A stretch of DNA of 42,433 nt, taken from an uncultured bacterium (GTDB lineage: Bacteria; Patescibacteriota; Minisyncoccia; Minisyncoccales; UBA5738). The stretch spans positions 190,618 through 233,050 of the forward strand of contig CAINCQ010000024.1 of assembly GCA_903847095.1 (NCBI GenBank), in the 5' to 3' direction. The translations under genes were made by a program, and so were the position numbers. The notes under the pieces were generated by a model. The model did not search any database. It worked only from the letters and a program-made list of their open reading frames with translations, and was not told where the DNA came from. Shown here piece by piece: positions 5,831 to 14,591 of this stretch. Position 1 is the first letter of the stretch. Each line of letters begins with the position of its first letter.

Positions 5831-6241
5831 ATGCCAACGATCCATCAATTGATAAAAAGAAAAAGAAAAAGCCGGTCCAAGGGAAAGAAATCCCCGGCTT
5901 TGACGTTTGGTTTCAACGTGCTGAAGAACCGGCCGAAAAATTATTCATCGCCTTTCAAACGCGGCATCTGCGTTAAAGTGTTTACCAGTACTCCGAAAAA
6001 GCCGAACTCGGCCTTGCGGAAAGTGGCCAGGGTGAAATTAACGAACGGCATGGAGGTCACGGCATATATACCCGGCGAAGGGCATAACCTCCAGGAACAT
6101 TCGATCGTTGTGATTCGTGGTGGCAGGGTGAAAGATCTTCCCGGCGTCCGGTACCATATTGTCCGAGGCCGGCTTGATACCGCGGGTGTTGATAAAAGGA
6201 AACAGGAAAGGTCAAAGTACGGCACTAAACGGAAGAAATAA
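5831..6241 (+). CDS. rpsL: Ribosomal protein uS12
   Basis: The 136-residue sequence has the uS12 hallmarks: Met-Pro-Thr-Ile-His-Gln-Leu at the start, Lys-Lys-Pro-Asn-Ser-Ala-Leu-Arg-Lys in the decoding-site loop, and [10 protein letters not shown] in the second loop. uS12 lines the A site of the small subunit and helps monitor codon-anticodon fit. The lysines changed in classical streptomycin resistance are unchanged. The tail is rich in Lys and Arg. It is the first gene of the str operon, with 49 bases to rpsG. No Shine-Dalgarno is evident before the ATG. Confidence 0.97.
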   Translation: MPTIHQLIKRKRKSRSKGKKSPALTFGFNVLKNRPKNYSSPFKRGICVKVFTSTPKKPNSALRKVARVKLTNGMEVTAYIPGEGHNLQEHSIVVIRGGRVKDLPGVRYHIVRGRLDTAGVDKRKQERSKYGTKRKK

Positions 6242-6290
6242 CAGCATCAAGGTTTGATCGCTTAATAATTAAGAACAAGGTTAAAAAGAA

Positions 6291-6758
6291 ATGTCCCGCA
6301 AAAAAATAACCAAAAGAGAAATAAGTCCCGATACCGTTTACGATAACGTGATCATCGCGAAATTCATTAATCAAATAATGAAGAAAGGGAAAAAGAATAC
6401 GGCCAAAAAGATCGTTTACGGCGCTTTGGACATCATTAAAGAGAAAACCAAGAAAGACCCGATCGAAGTTTTCGAGTTGGCGTTGAATAACGCCAGGCCT
6501 TTGTTGGAAGTAAAATCACAAAGAATAGGAGGCGCGACCTATCAGGTGCCCAAACCCGTGGTCAAAGAACGCGGAATGGCCTTGGCGGTGAGGTGGCTTT
6601 TGGAATCGGCCCGGAAGAAAAAAGGGCAGCCGATGAAGCAAAAATTGGCCGATGAGTTTATCAATGCCGCCAACAATGCCGGCGTGGCGGTCAAAAAGAA
6701 GGAAGATACGCATCGTATGGCCGAAGCCAACAGAGCCTTTGCCCATTTCAAGTTCTAA
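6291..6758 (+). CDS. rpsG: Ribosomal protein uS7
   Basis: The product is 155 residues, normal for bacterial uS7. It starts Met-Ser-Arg-Lys and carries the conserved [18 protein letters not shown] segment. The C-terminus has the family's [13 protein letters not shown]. uS7 starts assembly of the 30S head by binding the 3' domain of 16S rRNA. A strong hairpin follows before fusA, so expression of the two downstream factors may be uncoupled from uS12 and uS7. Confidence 0.97.
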   Translation: MSRKKITKREISPDTVYDNVIIAKFINQIMKKGKKNTAKKIVYGALDIIKEKTKKDPIEVFELALNNARPLLEVKSQRIGGATYQVPKPVVKERGMALAVRWLLESARKKKGQPMKQKLADEFINAANNAGVAVKKKEDTHRMAEANRAFAHFKF

Positions 6759-6769
6759 AATGGAATTCC

Positions 6770-6805
6770 AACGCTAAAGACGCGTTAAGGTCTTTAGCGT
6801 TTTAG
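6770..6805 (+). terminator. Hairpin between rpsG and fusA
   Basis: AACGCTAAAGAC (6770-6781) pairs perfectly with GTCTTTAGCGTT (6790-6801) around an eight-base loop, with a T-rich tail. It is a probable partial terminator inside the str operon. I see no strong promoter in the 36 bases before fusA. Confidence 0.7.
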
Positions 6806-6841
6806 TTTCTTGAATCAACAAATCATTTTTTACTAAAACAT

Positions 6842-8950
6842 ATGCCACGTTTAGCCCCAATCGAGAAATATCGCAATTTCGGAGTGATCGCCCATATTGA
6901 TGCCGGAAAGACGACCACGTCGGAGAGAATTCTTTTCTATACCGGTCTTTCGCATAAGATAGGCGAAGTTCACGAAGGCGCCGCGATTATGGATTGGATG
7001 GAGCAGGAAAGGGAAAGAGGGATAACGATCACTTCAGCGGCCACGACTTGTTATTGGTCCCCCGGCGAGTATCTTGCCAAGGCCAAAACCGATGAGCATC
7101 GCATGAATATCATCGATACTCCGGGCCACATTGACTTTACGGCCGAGGTCCAGCGGTCTTTGCGCGTTTTGGACGGGGCGGTCGTCGTATTCGACGGCGT
7201 AGCGGGTGTTCAACCCCAGTCCGAAACCGTTTGGCGCCAGGCGGACAAATTTTCCGTTCCGCGCATGTGTTTTGTCAATAAGATGGATCGGACCGGCGCG
7301 ACTTTCGAGAATGCGCTTAATTCCATTTGGAAAAAACTTACGCCCAACGCCGTGGCTGTTAATATTCCTATCGGTGAGGAAGGAGGCCTGGATGGAGTGA
7401 TCGATCTTTTGAAAATGAAAGCGTTGCGTTTTCGCGGCGACAACGGTGAGAATGTGGTCGAGGAAGAGATTCCGGCCGATCTATTGGATCGAGCCGCGGA
7501 ATGGAGGGGTAAATTGGTGGAAAAAATCGTGGCTGAGGATGAAATACTTCTTGGTAAGTACTTGGGTGGAGAGGAAATATCGGTTGAGAATTTTCGGGTT
7601 GTCCTAAGGAAAGCCACGATTGCCAATAAACTTGTTCCGGTTTATTTCGGGTCGTCGCTGAAGAATCTGGGCGTTCAGCCGGTTCTTGACGGCGTTTGTT
7701 ACTATTTACCTAATCCTATGGATCTGCCGCCGGTCGTCGGGATCGATCCGAAGACCGAGGAAAAGATCGAAAGGCATCCGTCCGACGACGAGCCGTTTAC
7801 GGCGCTGGCGTTCAAGATCGCGGCCGATCCCTATGTCGGGACCCTTACGTTCTTTCGCGTCTATTCCGGTTACTTGAAAAAGGGATCTTATGTTTTAAAC
7901 ACGGTCACCGGGGAGAAAGAAAGGATAGGACGTATCTTGCGCATGTATGCCAATGATCGTAAGGAGATTGACGATGTTTACGCCGGCGATATTGCCGCGA
8001 CCGTTGGTTTGAAGAATACCTCGACCGGTCATACCTTGTGCGATGAAAATGAACCGATCATACTCGAAAAGATTACCTTCCCGGAACCGGTGATCTCGAT
8101 CAGGATCGAACCCAAGACCAAGGCCGATCAGGAAAAAATGGGTTTTGCGCTCAAGAAGTTGTCCGAGGAGGATCCTACCTTCCGGGTTAAGACCGATGAG
8201 GAAACAAGCGAAACCATCATTTCGGGCATGGGGGAACTCCATTTGGATATTCTTTGCGACCGAATGAGGCGTGAGTTCAAGGTCGAAGCCAATGTAGGAC
8301 GTCCTCAAGTGGCCTATCGGGAAACCATCAAAAGCATGGCCGAGGCCCAAGGAAAATTCATCAAGCAGTCGGGTGGCCGTGGCCAATACGGCGATGTTTG
8401 GATCAAAGTTGAACCCAAGGAACAGGGAACCGGTTTTGAGTTTGTCGATGAGATCAAAGGTGGCGTTATTCCCAAGGAATACGTGAGCCCGACGCGCAAA
8501 GGTATTGAAGAGGCGCTGGGAAAGGGCGTGGTAGCCGGATATCCCATGGTTGACGTGAAAGCGACGCTTTACGATGGTTCGTTCCACGAAGTCGATTCTT
8601 CGGAAATGGCTTTCAAGATCGCTGGTTCGATGGCTCTGCAGGCGGCGGCCAAAAAAGCGAATCCGGTCATATTGGAACCGATCATGAAATTGGAAGTTAC
8701 CTGCCCGGAAGAATTTTTCGGCGATGTTATCGGCGATCTGTCGTCGCGGCGCGGAAAAATCGAGGATTCGCTCGACCTGATGGGAGCAAAGATCATCAAT
8801 GTCAAAGTGCCGCTGGCGGAAATGTTCGGATACGCGACAAACTTGAGATCGCTTTCGGAAGGCCGGGGAACCTCTACTATGGAATTCGATCATTACGAGG
8901 AAGTGCCCGGGAATATTACAAAAGAAATCGTCGAGGGAAAAAGAAAATAA
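6842..8950 (+). CDS. fusA: Elongation factor G
   Basis: At 702 residues this is a full-length EF-G. GTPase motifs are visible in order: Ala-His-Ile-Asp-Ala-Gly-Lys-Thr-Thr near residue 17, Arg-Gly-Ile-Thr-Ile-Thr near 59, Asp-Thr-Pro-Gly-His near 93, and Asn-Lys-Met-Asp near 147. Domains II to V follow, including Gly-Met-Gly-Glu-Leu-His-Leu in domain III and Gly-Gly-Arg-Gly-Gln-Tyr-Gly in domain IV. EF-G drives tRNA-mRNA translocation and, with RRF, ribosome recycling. It starts within CATATG after A-rich sequence, without a Shine-Dalgarno. A 332-codon frame on the opposite strand (7895-8893) is a shadow. Confidence 0.98.
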   Translation: MPRLAPIEKYRNFGVIAHIDAGKTTTSERILFYTGLSHKIGEVHEGAAIMDWMEQERERGITITSAATTCYWSPGEYLAKAKTDEHRMNIIDTPGHIDFTAEVQRSLRVLDGAVVVFDGVAGVQPQSETVWRQADKFSVPRMCFVNKMDRTGATFENALNSIWKKLTPNAVAVNIPIGEEGGLDGVIDLLKMKALRFRGDNGENVVEEEIPADLLDRAAEWRGKLVEKIVAEDEILLGKYLGGEEISVENFRVVLRKATIANKLVPVYFGSSLKNLGVQPVLDGVCYYLPNPMDLPPVVGIDPKTEEKIERHPSDDEPFTALAFKIAADPYVGTLTFFRVYSGYLKKGSYVLNTVTGEKERIGRILRMYANDRKEIDDVYAGDIAATVGLKNTSTGHTLCDENEPIILEKITFPEPVISIRIEPKTKADQEKMGFALKKLSEEDPTFRVKTDEETSETIISGMGELHLDILCDRMRREFKVEANVGRPQVAYRETIKSMAEAQGKFIKQSGGRGQYGDVWIKVEPKEQGTGFEFVDEIKGGVIPKEYVSPTRKGIEEALGKGVVAGYPMVDVKATLYDGSFHEVDSSEMAFKIAGSMALQAAAKKANPVILEPIMKLEVTCPEEFFGDVIGDLSSRRGKIEDSLDLMGAKIINVKVPLAEMFGYATNLRSLSEGRGTSTMEFDHYEEVPGNITKEIVEGKRK

Positions 8951-9069
8951 TCGGTTACCTGCTTGATCGATGCGCCACTTTTAAACGATAAGGTAAGGGC
9001 GACAGGTGTGGAAAAACGAAAATCGCCGGAACGTATTATTTGAGTTTTACCTGAAAACAAGCCAAAGAG
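8951..9069 (+). other. Intergenic stretch between fusA and the tuf promoter
   Basis: There is no gene here. Weak pairings are visible (TTACC with GGTAA, and GGCGA with TCGCC), but there is no U tract, so termination is uncertain. Confidence 0.3.
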
Positions 9070-9109
9070 TTGACTTTTTTCCGAAAATGAATAATATATA
9101 TTGTATAAT
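9070..9109 (+). promoter_or_regulatory. Promoter region of tuf
   Basis: TTGACT at 9070-9075 pairs with TAATAT at 9092-9097 (16-base spacer). A perfect TATAAT at 9104-9109 lies just downstream without a good -35. The tuf leader would be about 115-125 bases, very A/T-rich, with a run of A before the ATG. Confidence 0.55.
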
Positions 9110-9226
9110 GAATTTTGTTGTTACGCGTCAGTCCGCAATTAATTTTTCCAAATTTTAACATTAACATCGGTTTTTGAGAGATCAAATTTTAAAATCAATT
9201 TTTTAAAATTAAAAAAATAAAAAAAT

Positions 9227-10426
9227 ATGGCAGAAAAAGAAAAGTTCGTGAGAGGTAAATCTCACTTAAATATCGGAACCATTGGTCACGTTGACCACGG
9301 TAAAACCACGTTGAGCGCGGCTATTTTACATGCCTTGAGCTTGAAAGGTTTGAAGGCCAAGGAAAAATCGGTCGACCAGATCGATGCGGCTCCCGAAGAA
9401 AAGCAACGCGGTATAACGATCAACATCGCCCACTTGGAATACGAAACCGAGAAAAGGCATTATGCCCATATCGATTGTCCGGGCCACGCCGACTATATCA
9501 AAAACATGATTACCGGCGCCGCGCAGATGGATGGCGCGATTTTGGTTGTTTCGGCTCCCGATGGTCCGATGCCGCAGACTCGCGAACATATTCTTTTAGC
9601 CTACCAGGTAGGTCTTCCTTCGATTGTCGTTTTTTTAAACAAAGTTGATCAGGTTGACGATCCTGAGATAATCGATTTGGTGGAATCCGAGGTAAGAGAG
9701 CTTCTTAAAAAATATAAATTCCCCGGAGATGAAATTCCGGTCGTGCGCGGATCGGCTCTCAAGGCTTTGGAAGGAAAGACGGCCGATGATCCGGCGGTCA
9801 AACCGATTTTGGAATTAATGCAAAAAGTGGATGAATATTTTCCTGAACCTGTCCGCGAGACCGAAAAGCCATTTTTGATGGCTGTTGAGGATGTGTTCTC
9901 GATCGCCGGGCGCGGAACGGTTGCCACCGGAAGGATTGAAAGAGGAGTGATTAAAGCCAACGAGGAGGTCGAATTGGTCGGACTTAGGCCTAATGCCAAA
10001 ACCACGGTTGTCTCGATCGAAATGTTCCAGAAGATCCTTGACGAAGGGAGAGCGGGCGACAATGTCGGAATATTGCTTCGCGGCTTAAAGAAGGAAGAGG
10101 TGGAGAGAGGCCAAGTGCTTGCCAAGCCGGGGTCCATTACCCCTCATACCGAGTTTCAATCCGAGGTTTATATTCTTACCAAGGAAGAGGGCGGGCGACA
10201 TACGCCGTTTTTTACCGGCTATAAGCCCCAGTTTTTCGTTCGGACTTGCGATGTTACCGGCGAGGTGACATTGGATGCCGGAGTGGAAATGGTAATGCCC
10301 GGAGATACGGTTAAATTTAACGTTAAATTGATTTCCCCGATTGCTTTGGAAGAGAAACAGCGGTTTGCCATCCGGGAAGGAGGCAAAACCGTTGGAGCCG
10401 GAGTGGTGACGAAGATCGTAAAATAA
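9227..10426 (+). CDS. tuf: Elongation factor Tu
   Basis: The 399-residue protein has [10 protein letters not shown] near residue 20, Arg-Gly-Ile-Thr-Ile near 63, Asp-Cys-Pro-Gly-His-Ala-Asp-Tyr near 84 (with the catalytic His) and Asn-Lys-Val-Asp near 140. Domains II and III follow and the C-terminus ends Val-Thr-Lys-Ile-Val-Lys. EF-Tu brings aminoacyl-tRNA to the ribosome. The G4 motif has Val where many bacteria have Cys. The gene has its own promoter and a long A/T-rich leader that ends in an A-rich tract with no Shine-Dalgarno. An organellar-type single copy is likely, but other copies outside the window cannot be excluded. Confidence 0.98.
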   Translation: MAEKEKFVRGKSHLNIGTIGHVDHGKTTLSAAILHALSLKGLKAKEKSVDQIDAAPEEKQRGITINIAHLEYETEKRHYAHIDCPGHADYIKNMITGAAQMDGAILVVSAPDGPMPQTREHILLAYQVGLPSIVVFLNKVDQVDDPEIIDLVESEVRELLKKYKFPGDEIPVVRGSALKALEGKTADDPAVKPILELMQKVDEYFPEPVRETEKPFLMAVEDVFSIAGRGTVATGRIERGVIKANEEVELVGLRPNAKTTVVSIEMFQKILDEGRAGDNVGILLRGLKKEEVERGQVLAKPGSITPHTEFQSEVYILTKEEGGRHTPFFTGYKPQFFVRTCDVTGEVTLDAGVEMVMPGDTVKFNVKLISPIALEEKQRFAIREGGKTVGAGVVTKIVK

Positions 10427-10469
10427 ACGATTTTTCGTTTCGGCCGCAGGTTAGTTGATCTTCAGTTTC

Positions 10470-10507
10470 GCTACGGGACGTCGAGAGTTCCCAGTGCCCC
10501 GTATAGC
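10470..10507 (+). other. Imperfect hairpin in the tuf-rpsJ spacer
   Basis: GCTACGGG (10470-10477) pairs with CCCGTATAGC (10498-10507), with a two-base bulge. It could be the end of the tuf transcript or a leader element of the S10 operon. No U tract follows. Confidence 0.35.
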
Positions 10508-10533
10508 AAGTAAAAATAATCAGGATTTAACCA

Positions 10534-10562
10534 ATTCCAAAAAAGATAAATTGGAATATTAT
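10534..10562 (+). promoter_or_regulatory. Inverted repeat overlapping a possible S10-operon promoter
   Basis: ATTCCAA (10534-10540) and TTGGAAT (10551-10557) form a 7-bp inverted repeat. A TATTAT hexamer at 10557-10562 starts in the right arm and a weak -35 (TTCCAA) lies in the left arm with a 16-base spacer. The ATG of rpsJ is only six bases downstream. A repressor-type operator is one reading; chance in A/T-rich sequence is another. Confidence 0.35.
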
Positions 10563-10568
10563 AGAAAG

Positions 10569-10919
10569 ATGGTACCCACGATAAAGAAAAAAAATCAGGA
10601 CGCAAAAGACGAGACAAAGCAAAAGCTGAGGATCAGATTGCGCGCCTATGATCATAAAGTGATCGATAGCTCGACCAAGCAGATCATAGAAACGATAGCG
10701 CGTTATGGTGTTGAAGTGCTGGGTCCGGTTCCGCTGCCCATAGAGATTCACAAATATACCGTGAACAGGTCAACGTTCGTCCATAAGGACGCGCGGGAAC
10801 AGTTTGAGATCAGGATCCACAAGCGGCTTCTCGATATTTTGAATCCCAACCCGAAAGTAATAGAAGCTTTAAGGAATCTTACCTTGCCGGCGGGAGTGGA
10901 TATTGAAATAAAAATGTAG
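10569..10919 (+). CDS. rpsJ: Ribosomal protein uS10
   Basis: The frame is open further upstream, but homology to uS10 begins near the ATG at 10569. That gives 116 residues including a short Lys-rich N-terminus, then [12 protein letters not shown]. The family's Gly-Pro-Val-Pro-Leu-Pro segment and the Lys-Asp-Ala-Arg-Glu-Gln-Phe-Glu region follow. uS10 is in the 30S head and, in many bacteria, also binds NusB in antitermination. The standard protein is about 103 aa, so only the N-terminus is longer. It is the first gene of the S10 operon. Confidence 0.94.
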   Translation: MVPTIKKKNQDAKDETKQKLRIRLRAYDHKVIDSSTKQIIETIARYGVEVLGPVPLPIEIHKYTVNRSTFVHKDAREQFEIRIHKRLLDILNPNPKVIEALRNLTLPAGVDIEIKM

Positions 10920-10948
10920 TTTATGGTTGGTGCTATGGATGGGCATCC

Positions 10949-10976
10949 TTGCCAAATTTATAATTTAGTGTAAGAT
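10949..10976 (+). promoter_or_regulatory. Possible internal promoter before rplC
   Basis: TTGCCA at 10949-10954 and TAAGAT at 10971-10976 are 16 bases apart. A TATAAT at 10959-10964 overlaps but lacks a -35. Confidence 0.3.
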
Positions 10977-11023
10977 ATTGATGTTAAATCTAACCAATAA
11001 ACGCTAGCCAATAGTCATGGTTG

Positions 11024-11044
11024 AAACCGGGCTACGCCCGGTTT
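11024..11044 (+). terminator. Compact GC hairpin upstream of rplC
   Basis: AAACCGGGC (11024-11032) pairs with GCCCGGTTT (11036-11044) across a three-base loop. It lies 30 bases before the rplC ATG. The T run after the stem is short, so it may act as an attenuator or shape the leader. Confidence 0.4.
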
Positions 11045-11073
11045 TCCATTGGGTAAAGAAAAACGACTTGATC

Positions 11074-11673
11074 ATGAAATTCATATTAGGAAAAAAAATA
11101 GGAATGTCGCAGATATTCGATGAAAAAGGAAATGTTATTCCCGTGACTTTGGTTGAGGCCGGACCTTGCAAGGTGACACAAGTCAAGACCCAGGAAAAAG
11201 ACCATTATACGGCTGTTCAGCTGGGATTCGAAGATCTGAAGACCAGGAAAATCAAGAAAACGCAGAACGGAAAACCTTTTCACTATTTAAAGGAATATCG
11301 TATAAAGCCAGAAGATTGCAAATTGGTCGTGGGCGACAGTGTTGACGCCAGCGTGTTCGCGGTGGGCGATATCGTTAAAGTCGCGGGCCTTACCAAAGGA
11401 AAAGGTTTCCAGGGAGCGGTCAAACGGCATGGATTCAAGGGGCGCCAGTCATCGACTCACGGCCAGAAACACGAACTTAGAACCATCGGTTCGGTGGGCT
11501 GTTCCTTTCCTGAGCATGTTATTAAAGGTAAAAGAATGCCTGGGCGCATGGGTGCCGAGCGTGTTACGGTCCGTAATGCGAAGATCGTAAAGATCGATAA
11601 GGATAACAATACCATCGCGGTTCGGGGTGCAACCCCCGGTTTAAAGGGAACCTTTCTGGAAATAAAGGGCTAG
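11074..11673 (+). CDS. rplC: Ribosomal protein uL3
   Basis: The family begins at Met-Lys-Phe-Ile-Leu-Gly-Lys-Lys-Ile-Gly-Met, so the ATG at 11074 is used instead of the upstream 11017. The result is 199 residues. Conserved blocks include Gly-Lys-Gly-Phe-Gln-Gly-Ala-Val-Lys-Arg-His near the middle and Pro-Gly-Arg-Met-Gly further on. uL3 reaches toward the peptidyl-transferase centre and is an early assembly protein of the 50S subunit. The upstream hairpin lies inside the discarded extension, which supports the shorter start. Confidence 0.95.
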   Translation: MKFILGKKIGMSQIFDEKGNVIPVTLVEAGPCKVTQVKTQEKDHYTAVQLGFEDLKTRKIKKTQNGKPFHYLKEYRIKPEDCKLVVGDSVDASVFAVGDIVKVAGLTKGKGFQGAVKRHGFKGRQSSTHGQKHELRTIGSVGCSFPEHVIKGKRMPGRMGAERVTVRNAKIVKIDKDNNTIAVRGATPGLKGTFLEIKG

Positions 11674-11724
11674 GATTAGCGCGGTCGTTCCAAAAGTAAG
11701 AAAATCAAACGAAATACCAATAAT

Positions 11725-12408
11725 ATGTTAGCCAAGACTTACAACCAAAAAGGTGAAGAGGTGGGACAAACGCAACTGCCCAAGACGGTTTTTGAAGTGA
11801 AGATAAATCCGGATTTGGTCTACCAGGTTGTAACAAGCCAACTTTCCAATCAAAGACAGAGTATCGCGCATACGAAAAACAGAGGCGAAGTGAGCGGTGG
11901 CGGTAAGAAACCTTGGAAACAAAAAGGGACGGGACGGGCGCGTCATGGCTCGACCAGATCGCCTATTTGGAGACATGGTGGCGTAGCGTTTGGGCCGCGT
12001 AATGAAAAAGTTTTTGAGCGGAAAATAAACAAAAAGATGAATCGTTTGGCGCTGAAGATGGTCTTATCGGCCAAGGCGCAGAATAATTGGATTCTGGTGG
12101 TGGACAGTCTTGACGCGGCGGAAATAAAAACCAAGGTTTTAGCGGCCAGTTTGATGAATATCAGGGAAAAAGCGGAGGGAGCCCAAAAAGGCTCGATATT
12201 GATCGCATTGCCGAAGTACGATCGCAAATTATACTTGGCGGCGCGGAATATCGCCGGCGTAAAGACGATCGAAGCCGCGAAACTGAACTCGCTGGACCTG
12301 TTATCCTCTAAATTTTTGATGTTGCCTAAAGACGCGGTGGCTGTCATCAGGGATACTTTCGCGAAGGGCGATGAAAGCGACGCCGAAATTAAGAAGGAAA
12401 AGGGATAG
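11725..12408 (+). CDS. rplD: Ribosomal protein uL4
   Basis: The 227-residue product has the uL4 core, including Thr-Lys-Asn-Arg-Gly-Glu-Val-Ser-Gly-Gly-Gly-Lys-Lys-Pro-Trp and Gly-Thr-Gly-Arg-Ala-Arg-His-Gly. These form the loop that lines the exit tunnel. In E. coli uL4 represses its own operon, but no equivalent leader structure is evident here. The C-terminal 20 residues are acidic then basic, and longer than in E. coli (201 aa). It sits 51 bases after rplC and 24 before rplW. Confidence 0.95.
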   Translation: MLAKTYNQKGEEVGQTQLPKTVFEVKINPDLVYQVVTSQLSNQRQSIAHTKNRGEVSGGGKKPWKQKGTGRARHGSTRSPIWRHGGVAFGPRNEKVFERKINKKMNRLALKMVLSAKAQNNWILVVDSLDAAEIKTKVLAASLMNIREKAEGAQKGSILIALPKYDRKLYLAARNIAGVKTIEAAKLNSLDLLSSKFLMLPKDAVAVIRDTFAKGDESDAEIKKEKG

Positions 12409-12432
12409 CGATACGCTTAACGGTTAACGATT

Positions 12433-12876
12433 ATGGCAATCACTAATATTTTCAATAAAGATAAAGGGGAAAGAAGCGGGAAGAAGACTTTCAATCCGTC
12501 AAAAAGTGCGGCCCGGGTTAAGGATGCTAAAAAAGAAGGTCAGGCCACGGCCAAAAAGACGGAAACGACGCCGGCGAGCGCCGGCAAGGAAAGCGCCAGC
12601 ATTTATCGGATCATCAAGAATCCCCATATAACCGAGAAGGCGACCATGCTGACCCAGATCAACCAATACGTTTTTAAAGTTTGTGATAATGTCAATAAGG
12701 GTGAGATCAGAAAGGCAGTCGAGGATTATTACGGCGTTGATGTGGTCAAAGTTAGAATGATTCATATTCCATCCAGAACAAAAAGGCGCGGGAAGGGTGT
12801 TGCGATCAAACAAGGATATAAAAAAGCAATCGTGGCTGTGGCGAAAGGACAGGCGATAGAAGTTCTTCCCCGGTAA
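12433..12876 (+). CDS. rplW: Ribosomal protein uL23 with long N-terminal extension
   Basis: The uL23 core starts near residue 55 (Ser-Ile-Tyr-Arg-Ile-Ile-Lys-Asn-Pro-His-Ile-Thr-Glu-Lys) and runs to the end at residue 147. The first 55 or so residues are Lys/Ala/Thr-rich and low in complexity, absent from E. coli uL23 (100 aa). The core sits at the tunnel exit and docks trigger factor and SRP. A downstream in-frame ATG would remove essential core residues, so the long start is kept. Confidence 0.93.
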   Translation: MAITNIFNKDKGERSGKKTFNPSKSAARVKDAKKEGQATAKKTETTPASAGKESASIYRIIKNPHITEKATMLTQINQYVFKVCDNVNKGEIRKAVEDYYGVDVVKVRMIHIPSRTKRRGKGVAIKQGYKKAIVAVAKGQAIEVLPR

Positions 12877-12917
12877 TGAATATCAATTGTCAGGCCAAAA
12901 TTATTTAGAAATTCAAA

Positions 12918-13700
12918 ATGAAAACCATATTGTCGAAACAAAAGCCGCAAAAGGGTTTGCTCAAACCGCTAAAAACCACCGCTGGAAGGAATTTTTCCGG
13001 TCGCATTACCGTACGCCATCGCGGAGGCGGGGTTAAAAGAATGTACCGCATCATTGATTTCGGACAGGAGAAAATAAATATTAAGGGTACCGTTTCAAGG
13101 TTGGAATACGATCCTAACCGTACGTCTTATCTGGCCTTCGTCGATTACGCCGACAATACCGGAAGATATATTTTGGCGGCCAATAATATAAAAGTGGGCG
13201 ATGAGATAACCTGCGCCGATAGCGGCGAGATCAAGCTGGGCAATAGGATGATGTTGAAGAGCATTCCTGTCGGTATCGAGGTTTTTAATATCGAATTGGA
13301 GCCTAATAAAGGCGGGCAAATCGTAAGGTCGGCGGGATCGGTAGCACGCGTGATGGCGCATGAAGGAAAGTTCATTCAATTGGAAATGCCTTCCAAGGAA
13401 ATTCGAAGAGTTCCAGCTGAATGTTTTGCTTCGATCGGCCAAGTATCGCATCCGGAACATCGTTTCGAAATATTCGGAAAAGCAGGGATCAGCCGTAAGA
13501 AGGGATGGAGGCCGACGGTGAGAGGGTCGGCAATGAATCCTTGCGATCATCCGCACGGCGGCGGCGAAGGAAGAACGGGAATAGGAATGAAATATCCTAA
13601 AACTCCCTGGGGCAAACCGGCTCTGGGAGTAAAAACCAGAAAGAAAAGATGGACCGATAAGTTGATAATCCGGAGAAGAAAAAATAAGTCCAGCAAATAG
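12918..13700 (+). CDS. rplB: Ribosomal protein uL2
   Basis: At 260 residues this is slightly shorter than E. coli uL2 (273). Arg-His-Arg-Gly-Gly-Gly-Val-Lys-Arg is near residue 34. The catalytically important loop Met-Asn-Pro-Cys-Asp-His-Pro-His-Gly-Gly-Gly-Glu-Gly-Arg is near 211; the Cys is where many bacteria have Val. uL2 is needed for subunit joining and peptidyl transfer. The C-terminus is basic. Upstream bases are A/T-rich with no Shine-Dalgarno. Confidence 0.96.
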   Translation: MKTILSKQKPQKGLLKPLKTTAGRNFSGRITVRHRGGGVKRMYRIIDFGQEKINIKGTVSRLEYDPNRTSYLAFVDYADNTGRYILAANNIKVGDEITCADSGEIKLGNRMMLKSIPVGIEVFNIELEPNKGGQIVRSAGSVARVMAHEGKFIQLEMPSKEIRRVPAECFASIGQVSHPEHRFEIFGKAGISRKKGWRPTVRGSAMNPCDHPHGGGEGRTGIGMKYPKTPWGKPALGVKTRKKRWTDKLIIRRRKNKSSK

Positions 13701-13769
13701 TTTGTTTGGCATCCGAATTCCGCGAGGAAATATAATTCATAAGAAAAATAAGCAAAAAAAGTAAAAAAT

Positions 13770-14105
13770 ATGGCAAGAAGTCTAAAAAAAGGTCCGTTCG
13801 TGGACGAGAAACTGATCGAAAAAATGAGGAAGGCCGGTAAAGGATTGGTCAAGACCTGGTCGAGAAGATGCACGATCGTTCCCGAAATGGCCGGCTCGAC
13901 TTTTGGGGTCCATAACGGAAAGGAATTCATTTCGGTTAAGGTGAGTGAAGATATGGTGGGCCATAAGCTGGGTGAATTTTCGCCAACGACCAGGTTCCAC
14001 CGCCACGGTGGAAAGATGCAGCGCGATTTGGAGACCAAAGCGGCGACCGGAGCGGTCGCGGCGCCTGCGGTCGCGGCGGGTGCGAAAGCAAAGCCGGCCA
14101 AGTAA
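13770..14105 (+). CDS. rpsS: Ribosomal protein uS19 with Ala-rich tail
   Basis: Residues 1-85 or so are standard uS19: [12 protein letters not shown], then Thr-Trp-Ser-Arg-Arg and [10 protein letters not shown]. The last 25 residues are an Ala/Val/Lys-rich tail not found in E. coli (92 aa). uS19 is at the top of the 30S head near the A site. The ATG follows an A-rich stretch without a Shine-Dalgarno. Confidence 0.96.
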   Translation: MARSLKKGPFVDEKLIEKMRKAGKGLVKTWSRRCTIVPEMAGSTFGVHNGKEFISVKVSEDMVGHKLGEFSPTTRFHRHGGKMQRDLETKAATGAVAAPAVAAGAKAKPAK

Positions 14106-14162
14106 ACCGGCAGGGGCGGATTCAGAAGATCAAAAACGAGAAATTTTTAATGAAGAAAAAAT

Positions 14163-14579
14163 ATGGCAATCAGCGCAAAAATTAAATACTTGAGAATATC
14201 GCCCAGAAAGGTGCGGATGGTGGCTGATTTGATCAGGAATAAAACGGTTGGCGAAGCCGAAGCGATTTTGAAATTTACGACCAAGAAAGCAAGCAAGCCC
14301 CTGTTAAAGTTGCTGGAGTCTTCGATTGCCAATGCCAAGAACAATTTTAAAAAAGATATTTCTTCGTTATATATTTCCAGCATCATGGTTGACGGAGGTC
14401 CTATCTTGAAAAGGACGATGCCGAGGTCTCGCGGAACGGCTTTCGCGATCCAGAAAAAAACTTCTCATATAACAATAGTTTTAGGAGAGATCGGCTTAAA
14501 AAAAGAAGAAAAGGTTGCAAAGGTTAAAGTTTCGAAAGCGGTAAATCGCAAAAAATCAGCGGTCCCGGTCAAAAATTAA
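14163..14579 (+). CDS. rplV: Ribosomal protein uL22
   Basis: The 138-residue sequence has the uL22 N-terminal Leu-Arg-Ile-Ser-Pro-Arg-Lys-Val-Arg-Met-Val-Ala-Asp-Leu-Ile-Arg. The beta-hairpin region includes Met-Pro-Arg-Ser-Arg-Gly-Thr-Ala and a Lys-Thr-Ser-His-Ile-Thr-Ile-Val end. About 25 extra Lys/Val-rich residues follow. The hairpin contributes to the exit tunnel constriction, where macrolide resistance mutations occur elsewhere. The rpsC start follows after 12 bases. Confidence 0.96.
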   Translation: MAISAKIKYLRISPRKVRMVADLIRNKTVGEAEAILKFTTKKASKPLLKLLESSIANAKNNFKKDISSLYISSIMVDGGPILKRTMPRSRGTAFAIQKKTSHITIVLGEIGLKKEEKVAKVKVSKAVNRKKSAVPVKN

Positions 14580-14591
14580 TTCAACACGAAA

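Noticed and set aside
5667-5976. Two frames in the rpsL leader that run into rpsL
   Set aside because: They begin at or inside the promoter and overlap uS12 in another frame; their products are low-complexity.
7895-8893. A 332-codon open frame on the minus strand inside fusA
   Set aside because: It lies fully opposite a clear EF-G gene, has no family signature and no start signal; it is a codon-bias shadow.
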